Shown: in pieces, positions 59,673-64,000 of the stretch
Position numbering within the stretch: the stretch's first letter is position 1
How the letters are laid out: every line of letters starts with the position of its first letter
From: Clostridiales bacterium
GTDB taxonomy: Bacteria; Bacillota; Clostridia; Oscillospirales; Oscillospiraceae
DNA: 64,000 bases
Direction of reading: 5' to 3'
Assembly (NCBI GenBank): GCA_022785125.1
Contig: JALFRA010000020.1
Location: 1-64,000, forward strand
Program-made: the position numbers and the translations under genes
Notes under the pieces: generated by a model
Told to the model about the DNA's origin: nothing
Database searches by the model: none
The model's input: the letters and a program-made list of their open reading frames with translations, nothing else

Positions 59673-60937
59673 CCACCGGGAAGGATGGAAAAGTGTTCTT
59701 GCCCTTGGAGGCTGACAACTACTATGCCGTGGAAACCGATTGCCCGGATACCTTCAAATTGGACCCCACACCCATCTACTTCACCGTAAAGGATGGGGAG
59801 ATCACCAGAAAGACTGTGACCAACAAGGCATTCTCCGGCATCCTGCTGCACAAGATCGACGCAGACACCCGAAAGGGCATTTACGGCGTGACCTTCCTGC
59901 TCTATGACAGCAACATGAATCCGGTGGATCAGTTCACCACCGACCAGAACGGATACGCCTACATTGACACCCTGGAGCTGTCTGGCAAGGTGTATCTGCG
60001 GGAGCTGGAGAACGAGGGCTACATCGTAGACGAACAGCTGAAAACCGTCTATATAAAGCCGGGCGAGACCACGGAAATCACCTGGGAAAACCGGGCCATC
60101 ACAGGCCAGATCCAGATCGTCAAGAAGTCTGCCGACTACAACCCCACCAACGGCCTGCCTGCGGGAACGCTGCTGGAGGGGGCTGTATTTGAAATCTATG
60201 ATAAGGCGGGTAATCTAGTGGACACCATCCGCTCTGACAGCCGAGGGCTGGCCGTGTCCAAACCTTTGCCTCTCTCCCGCTATACCATCCGTGAGGTCAA
60301 GGCTCCGGCCAATTACGGCGTAAATGAAACGGAACTCACCGCCTATCTGGAACATGAGGGACAGATCGTCAAATTTGAGGTGACCAACAAGAGCCTGACT
60401 ACCGGCGTATCCATCACCAAAACCGGCCCCAAGGAGATCATGGCAGGCCAGCCGGTACGCTATACCTTCTCCGGCATCGCCAATAGCTCCAATGTCCGGC
60501 TGGACAACTTTTATTGGCGCGATACCCTTCCCGCAGAAGTACGGCTGGACACGGTGGTCACCGGAACCTATAACTTCCCTGGCACCTATAAGATCACCTA
60601 TCGTGTGAACGGCGGCGAGTATCGGACCCTGGCAGACAACCTGTCCACCAGCAAGAACTACACCCTGGCTGCCTCGGCCACCGCACTGGGCCTTGCCAGC
60701 AATGAACGGGTCACAGAGGTCATGTTCGTCTTTGGACAGGCCCCTGCTGGCTTTGCCCAGGTAGAAAAGCCGTACCTCCACTGCACCGCCGTGGCCAACC
60801 TGGCCTCCACCTCCTTTGTCAATGTGGCCGACGTGGGCGGCGTCTACAACGGCCAGTGGGTGCAGGCCGTCAGCCGTTGGGTAACTACGGTGTACGGCAA
60901 ACCTGTCATTCCCACCCTGCCCCGGACGGGGTATTAA
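59525..60937 (+). pseudogene. SpaA-like LPxTG surface adhesin, 5' part missing
   Basis: An open frame entering at the junction encodes TQELWFYNAPVGGVEITKVN, the start of a Cna-B/SpaA (prealbumin-like) repeat, followed by at least two more such repeats (GILLHKIDADTRKGIYGVTF and IQIVKKSADYNPTNG with GAVFEIYDKAGN), a DUF11-like strand domain (VSITKTGPKEI), and the ending IPTLPRTGY. The signal peptide and N-terminal domains are absent. GTG 59561 could start translation but has no ribosome site. The LPRTG is terminal, without a membrane anchor tail, which occurs in relatives on such elements. Confidence 0.78.
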
Positions 60938-60943
60938 GCCCTT

Positions 60944-60980
60944 GGGGGACTCACAGAATCTGTGAGTCCCCCTCTTTCTT
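60944..60980 (+). terminator. Terminator after adhesin fragment
   Basis: GGGGGACTCACAG-AAT-CTGTGAGTCCCCC is a perfect 13-bp stem followed by TCTTTCTT, 6 bp past the stop codon. Confidence 0.85.
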
Positions 60981-61018
60981 ACAACCAACTATTCTAACAG
61001 AAAAAGGAGAAATGAACG

Positions 61019-61390
61019 ATGTTGAAGATCACTGCCACTGGAAATCTGACCAATGATGTGGAGCTGAAGATGAACGAAACCACGGGCAAGCCCTATGCCA
61101 TCCTGCGCATTGCCTCGGACCGCCGCTATCGAGATCAGGAGGGCAACCGGCTCACCGACTTCATCTCCATCAAGGTGCGCGGTCCCCTGGCCGAGTTCTG
61201 CGCCGCCTATGCCTGGAAGGGCTGCAAGTTGGCCGCCTCCGGCGACTTCGAGACCATCACTTTTTCTGACGATCCCACCCGCCAGCCCGGCTTCCTGATC
61301 AAGGCTACGGAGGTGGAGCTCCTCTCCCCCCATCGGGCAGAGGATGCAACCGCTGCCGGGCAGAACCAGGCCGAGTGTGAGGCCGCCTGA
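61019..61390 (+). CDS. ssb: Single-stranded DNA-binding protein, short element type
   Basis: A 123-residue OB-fold protein: TATGNLTNDVELKMNETTGK begins like SSB (GNLT-D-E), AILRIASDRRYRDQEGNRLTDFISIKVRG (quoted as AILRIASDRRY and TDFISIKVRG) forms the core strands, and KGCKLAASGDFETITF is the last block. The acidic C-terminal tip of housekeeping SSB (DDDIPF) is absent; it ends QAECEAA. AAAAAGGAGA precedes the ATG. It starts a chain of overlapping genes. Confidence 0.85.
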   Translation: MLKITATGNLTNDVELKMNETTGKPYAILRIASDRRYRDQEGNRLTDFISIKVRGPLAEFCAAYAWKGCKLAASGDFETITFSDDPTRQPGFLIKATEVELLSPHRAEDATAAGQNQAECEAA

Positions 61391-62286
61391 TGAAGAACAC
61401 TGGGATCATTTACAGCAGCACAGAGCGCACCCCTGTCGTGCTGCCTGAGATGGCCGAGCTGCTCCCGCCTTTGAGCGAGGAGCAGCTCGGTGCGCTGGAG
61501 GCGGATCTCCTGAAAAATGGGTGCTATACCTTCATCATCGTCAATGAGGATCTGGTCGTCATTGACGGGCATAACCGAAAATCCCTGTGCGACAAGCACG
61601 GCCTGCCCTATCAGATGCTGGTGTTCGCCTTTGACGATCTGCTGGAGGCCAAGCAGTGGGCTCTGGATACACAGAAGGGCCGCCGCAACCTGGACAAGTG
61701 GGAGCTGGGCAAGATCGCCCTGAAGCTTAAGCCGGAGATCGAAGCCAGGGCCAAGGCAAACCAGGGTACGCGAACTGACCTTTCGGCAACATTGCCGGAA
61801 AGTTCCGTTCCTGTTGATACCCGCAAAGAACTGGCAGACTCCGTTGGCTTGGGTGAGCGGACCATGGGCAAAGTGATGCAGATCGACGAGCACGCCCCCG
61901 CAGCGGTCAAGGAGGCGCTGGACAAGAAGGAACTGTCCATCAATCAGGGCTACCAGATCACCAAGCAGGTGGAGGATCTGCCGGAGGAGCAGCGAGAGCA
62001 GGCCGCCCAGGAGGCGCTGGACATCCTGAAAGCAAAAAAGGAAATCCAGGAAAAGGACGCAGAGATCGACCGTGAGGGGAAGATCGCCGGAGTCTTCTGC
62101 AAGGCGTATGAAAAGGCGGTCCTGCTGGACCCCACAGAGGAAAATGTCCGGATCTGGGCTAAATGCACCCGCATGACCAGGGACGAGATGGAAGATACGG
62201 TGAAAGAGTCTCGTGAATTGGCGGAGGTGTTTCGGACCATTGCCGACCTCATGGAGCGCCTCCTGCCGGAGAGGGGGACGCTATGA
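61390..62286 (+). CDS. ParB-like nuclease/sulfiredoxin-fold domain protein
   Basis: A 298-residue protein. Residues 25-95 form a ParB/Srx N-terminal domain with LVVIDGHNRKSLC (IDGHNR at 58-63 is the nucleotide-binding signature). A middle segment (140-200) contains KELADSVGLGERTMGKVMQI, an HTH-like partition region. A charged coiled coil (200-245) and a C-terminal helical domain follow. It overlaps ssb by TGATG and the next gene by ATGA. With a PP-loop gene nearby it recalls IbrA/IbrB-type pairs, where ParB-fold and PAPS-reductase-like proteins act together. The function here is unknown. Confidence 0.85.
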   Translation: MKNTGIIYSSTERTPVVLPEMAELLPPLSEEQLGALEADLLKNGCYTFIIVNEDLVVIDGHNRKSLCDKHGLPYQMLVFAFDDLLEAKQWALDTQKGRRNLDKWELGKIALKLKPEIEARAKANQGTRTDLSATLPESSVPVDTRKELADSVGLGERTMGKVMQIDEHAPAAVKEALDKKELSINQGYQITKQVEDLPEEQREQAAQEALDILKAKKEIQEKDAEIDREGKIAGVFCKAYEKAVLLDPTEENVRIWAKCTRMTRDEMEDTVKESRELAEVFRTIADLMERLLPERGTL

Positions 62287-62780
62287 CGGAAATGAGTGTC
62301 CGCCAGTGGCAGGAGCGGTTCCGTGCCGGGGATTTTTCCTCGAAAGATCGTGCCGTTCAGTGTGAGGCCGGGTGGTATGACTGGTTCTGTCAGGATGACG
62401 CGCTGGCCGGACGGCTCCAGAAGTTGAGCAAGGTGGTCATGGGGATCACCGACCCGTATATCCTGGACCACTACTATGTCTGGTTCAAGAACAACTGCCC
62501 GCTGTCCGGCCCGCTCTATGATGACATGCGGTTTGAGCCGCTACATGGCGACCGCAACGGGAGATATTTTGTGGTCATACGGGACAGTCCCCATGAGACC
62601 CATAAGTGGACCATCTACACGGAGCGCCATGGATTTGAACAGCCGGAATTCACCTGTGCAAACGTGCGGGATATGCTCCGCCATATCAATACCATGGCCC
62701 CGGAAACCTGGCGCGGTGATCCGCAGCCTGCAAAAGCGCCGCATTCCCCTCAAAAGAAGCGAAAGGAGGCAGAACGATGA
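62283..62780 (+). CDS. Hypothetical protein of the ParB/MetK-like gene run
   Basis: A 165-residue soluble protein rich in aromatic residues (AGWYDWFCQDDALAGRLQKL, DHYYVWFKNNCPLSGPLYDD, and RYFVVIRDSPHETHKWTIYT), with a basic tail KKRKEAER. I recognise no family. It overlaps ParB-like upstream and the MetK-like gene downstream, each by ATGA, so the three are translated as a unit and probably act together. Confidence 0.75.
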   Translation: MTEMSVRQWQERFRAGDFSSKDRAVQCEAGWYDWFCQDDALAGRLQKLSKVVMGITDPYILDHYYVWFKNNCPLSGPLYDDMRFEPLHGDRNGRYFVVIRDSPHETHKWTIYTERHGFEQPEFTCANVRDMLRHINTMAPETWRGDPQPAKAPHSPQKKRKEAER

Positions 62781-63769
62781 ACCGGGAAAACGCGGGTGCC
62801 AAGCCGACTGCTCCGCCCAGACTGCCGCCAGCGGCTGAGCAGGAGATCCTGGAGGCGTTGTTCGAGGGGATGGAGATCCACTCCAGCGAGATCGCTGCAA
62901 TCCTGAAAAAGCATGGCGTGTGCGGGGATGTGGAGGCCCTCCAGGACAGCTACCGCAAGCGCCTGGGCCAGCGTCTCATGGCCAGTCTCCGGGATGATAC
63001 CGGGCGGCGTGAGGTGCTGGCCAACGGAAAAGGCAGCTATGTGGTGCTGGAGGGCTGCGGTGATAGACGGCAGCTCAAACAGATCCGTCGCCGTATCCAG
63101 AGCCAGATGAATGGGCTGGATATCCCCGTGCGTCTTGCATCGGTTGTTCTGTCCTGCCAGCATGACCCTGAGAAAGATCTGGGCCAGCTGCAGGCGGAAC
63201 TCATGGACCATGTGATCCAGCCCGCACTGCGGGAGCTGCCGCCCGATACGAATACAGAGATCCTGATCAATCCATCCGGGCGGTTTGTCTACGGCGGATT
63301 TGAGGCGGATACCGGCCTCACGGGCCGCAAGCTGATGGTGGATACCTATGGCGGACTGGCCCCTCACGGCGGCGGCGCGCTGTCTGGTAAAGACTCCACC
63401 AAGGTGGACCGCAGCGGAGCCTACATGGCGCGCTATATTGCCAAGAACATTGTATCTGCCGGTCTGGCGGATCGCTGCACCGTCGCCCTGGCTTATGCCA
63501 TCGGAAAGGCTGAGCCTGTGGCAGTCAACGTGGATACCGAAGGGACCGGCGAATACCAGGATGAGGTACTGGAGCGGGCTGTGCGGGCGGTCTTTGACCT
63601 GACCCCCGCCGGGATGATCCGCACCCTGGGACTGGACAAGCCCCTCTTCGCTCAGTTCTGCAACTATGGCCACTTTACCCATCCGAACGCGCCCTGGGAG
63701 CAGACGGAGAAAGCGGAGGTACTGTGCAACGCCTGCCGCATCAAGGAAGCAGGTGTGTCGGACCGTTGA
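62777..63769 (+). CDS. MetK-derived protein: central and C-terminal SAM-synthetase domains behind a novel N-terminus
   Basis: A 330-residue protein. Residues 115-305 match methionine adenosyltransferase: DIPVRLASVVLSCQHD, ILINPSGRFVYGG, GLTGRKLMVDTYGG, the GGGALSGKD signature (198-206) with Lys205, Lys209, Asp211 and Arg212, and YAIGKAEPVAVNVDT, ending in NYGHFTH. The normal N-terminal domain with the HPDK ATP/methionine loop (about 110 residues) is absent. Residues 1-110 are instead helical, with EIHSSEIAAILKKHG. It either has a different activity or needs another subunit to complete the active site. Confidence 0.85.
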   Translation: MNRENAGAKPTAPPRLPPAAEQEILEALFEGMEIHSSEIAAILKKHGVCGDVEALQDSYRKRLGQRLMASLRDDTGRREVLANGKGSYVVLEGCGDRRQLKQIRRRIQSQMNGLDIPVRLASVVLSCQHDPEKDLGQLQAELMDHVIQPALRELPPDTNTEILINPSGRFVYGGFEADTGLTGRKLMVDTYGGLAPHGGGALSGKDSTKVDRSGAYMARYIAKNIVSAGLADRCTVALAYAIGKAEPVAVNVDTEGTGEYQDEVLERAVRAVFDLTPAGMIRTLGLDKPLFAQFCNYGHFTHPNAPWEQTEKAEVLCNACRIKEAGVSDR

Positions 63770-64000
63770 AACATGTTGCCTCCTGTTCCTTTGGTAAGGA
63801 CAGTCTTGCCACCATATTACTGGCTCTGGAACATGGGGAGCCTCTGGATGAGGCAGTATACTGTGAGGTCATGTTCGACAAGGAGATCTCCGGCGAGGTG
63901 CCGGAACACCGAGATTTTATCTACACCACCGCCATTCCGGCTTTAGAACGCAGGGGTGTGAAGGTAACCGTCCTGCGCAGTGAGAAAACGTATGTGGATC
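63766..64000 (+). CDS. PAPS-reductase-like PP-loop (ATP pyrophosphatase) protein, 5' part
   Basis: The frame from TTG 63766, overlapping the MetK-like stop, encodes KHVASCSFGKDSLATILLAL, with the PP-loop SFGKDS at residues 8-13 (SGGxDS-like). It continues through EAVYCEVMFDKEISGEVPEH and RRGVKVTVLRSEKTYVD to the window edge. Such adenine-nucleotide alpha hydrolases adenylate or sulfurate substrates (PAPS reductase, DndC, TtcA, IbrA relatives). The C-terminal part lies outside the window, so the subfamily cannot be fixed. Confidence 0.8.
   Translation, partial: MKHVASCSFGKDSLATILLALEHGEPLDEAVYCEVMFDKEISGEVPEHRDFIYTTAIPALERRGVKVTVLRSEKTYVD

Larger units (their letters stand above)
57816..64000 (+). 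mobile_element. Left part of an integrative (conjugative-type) element at tRNA-Leu
   Basis: From the tRNA 3' end to the window edge the genes change to element-type functions: RHH-like protein, DUF3991/toprim protein, LPxTG SpaA adhesin, SSB, ParB-like protein and small overlapping genes, as in Tn1549-like elements of Clostridia. Neither an integrase nor a second attachment site is in view, so the boundary at the tRNA T-arm is inferred. The element continues beyond 64000. Confidence 0.65.

Overview
The window looks like chromosome from a high-GC, amino-acid-fermenting Firmicute of the class Clostridia. An Oscillospiraceae gut anaerobe of the Flavonifractor/Pseudoflavonifractor type is my inference from gene content and order (ecfA1-ecfA2-ecfT-truA, prmC-recA-recX-rimO-pgsA, a T-box-controlled cysE-cysS pair, iorAB with paaK, DivIVA, DUF3793, DUF5711, DUF1385). 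Most starts have a strong AGGAGG-type ribosome binding site, and several genes use TTG or GTG. No rRNA, CRISPR array or replication origin was seen. The last 6 kb belong to an integrative element.

Layout. 0-5 kb: tRNA-Leu(CAG), then a PadR regulator driving two DUF2812 membrane proteins, a flavin oxidoreductase and a type I asparaginase. 5-10 kb: an islet (MarR regulator, RidA, MalY/PatB-like PLP enzyme, sodium:solute symporter, 31-residue membrane protein) bounded by two decayed copies of one IS family and by matching terminator stems. 10-13.5 kb: a flavodoxin/DUF3793 operon behind paired GTTAG-N6-CTAAC boxes, then a dihydrouridine synthase gene preceded by a roughly 270-nt hairpin-packed leader, then an in-frame GIY-YIG/ProC fusion. 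13.6-23 kb (minus strand): ClpE-like unfoldase, a CDP-alcohol transferase, CvpA, DUF5711, truA, the ECF energizing module (interrupted by a 164-bp MITE) and a methyltransferase. 23-33.5 kb: DivIVA-like protein, phosphoketolase, iron-type DtxR regulator, UvrD-like helicase, an HTH-AbrB regulator with its ABC transporter, SpoU methyltransferase, macrodomain protein and zinc-ribbon protein. 33.6-43.6 kb: acyl-CoA synthetase plus symporter, then indolepyruvate ferredoxin oxidoreductase (iorAB), phenylacetate-CoA ligase, a double ACT protein and an aminotransferase, which together form an oxidative route for aromatic amino acids; then yaaA and bcp for peroxide defence. 43.6-57.6 kb (minus strand): ECF S component, cysS/cysE with T-box, an acetyltransferase, pgsA, rimO, nitroreductase, recX, recA, prmC, DUF1385, and a two-component system with a lipoprotein, whose kinase and regulator genes are separated by duplicated regulator tails and palindrome arrays.

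57.7-64 kb: tRNA-Leu(CAA), whose 3' end probably served as attachment site, followed by element genes: a small RHH-like protein, a toprim gene truncated and joined to the 3' part of an LPxTG SpaA-type adhesin gene, ssb, a ParB-like protein, an unknown protein, a MetK-derived protein without the normal N-terminal domain, and the start of a PAPS-reductase-like PP-loop protein. The overlapping ParB / unknown / MetK-like / PP-loop run is the best candidate in the window for an undescribed system. The hairpin-rich dus leader and the palindrome arrays between the kinase and regulator genes are the next most unusual structures.
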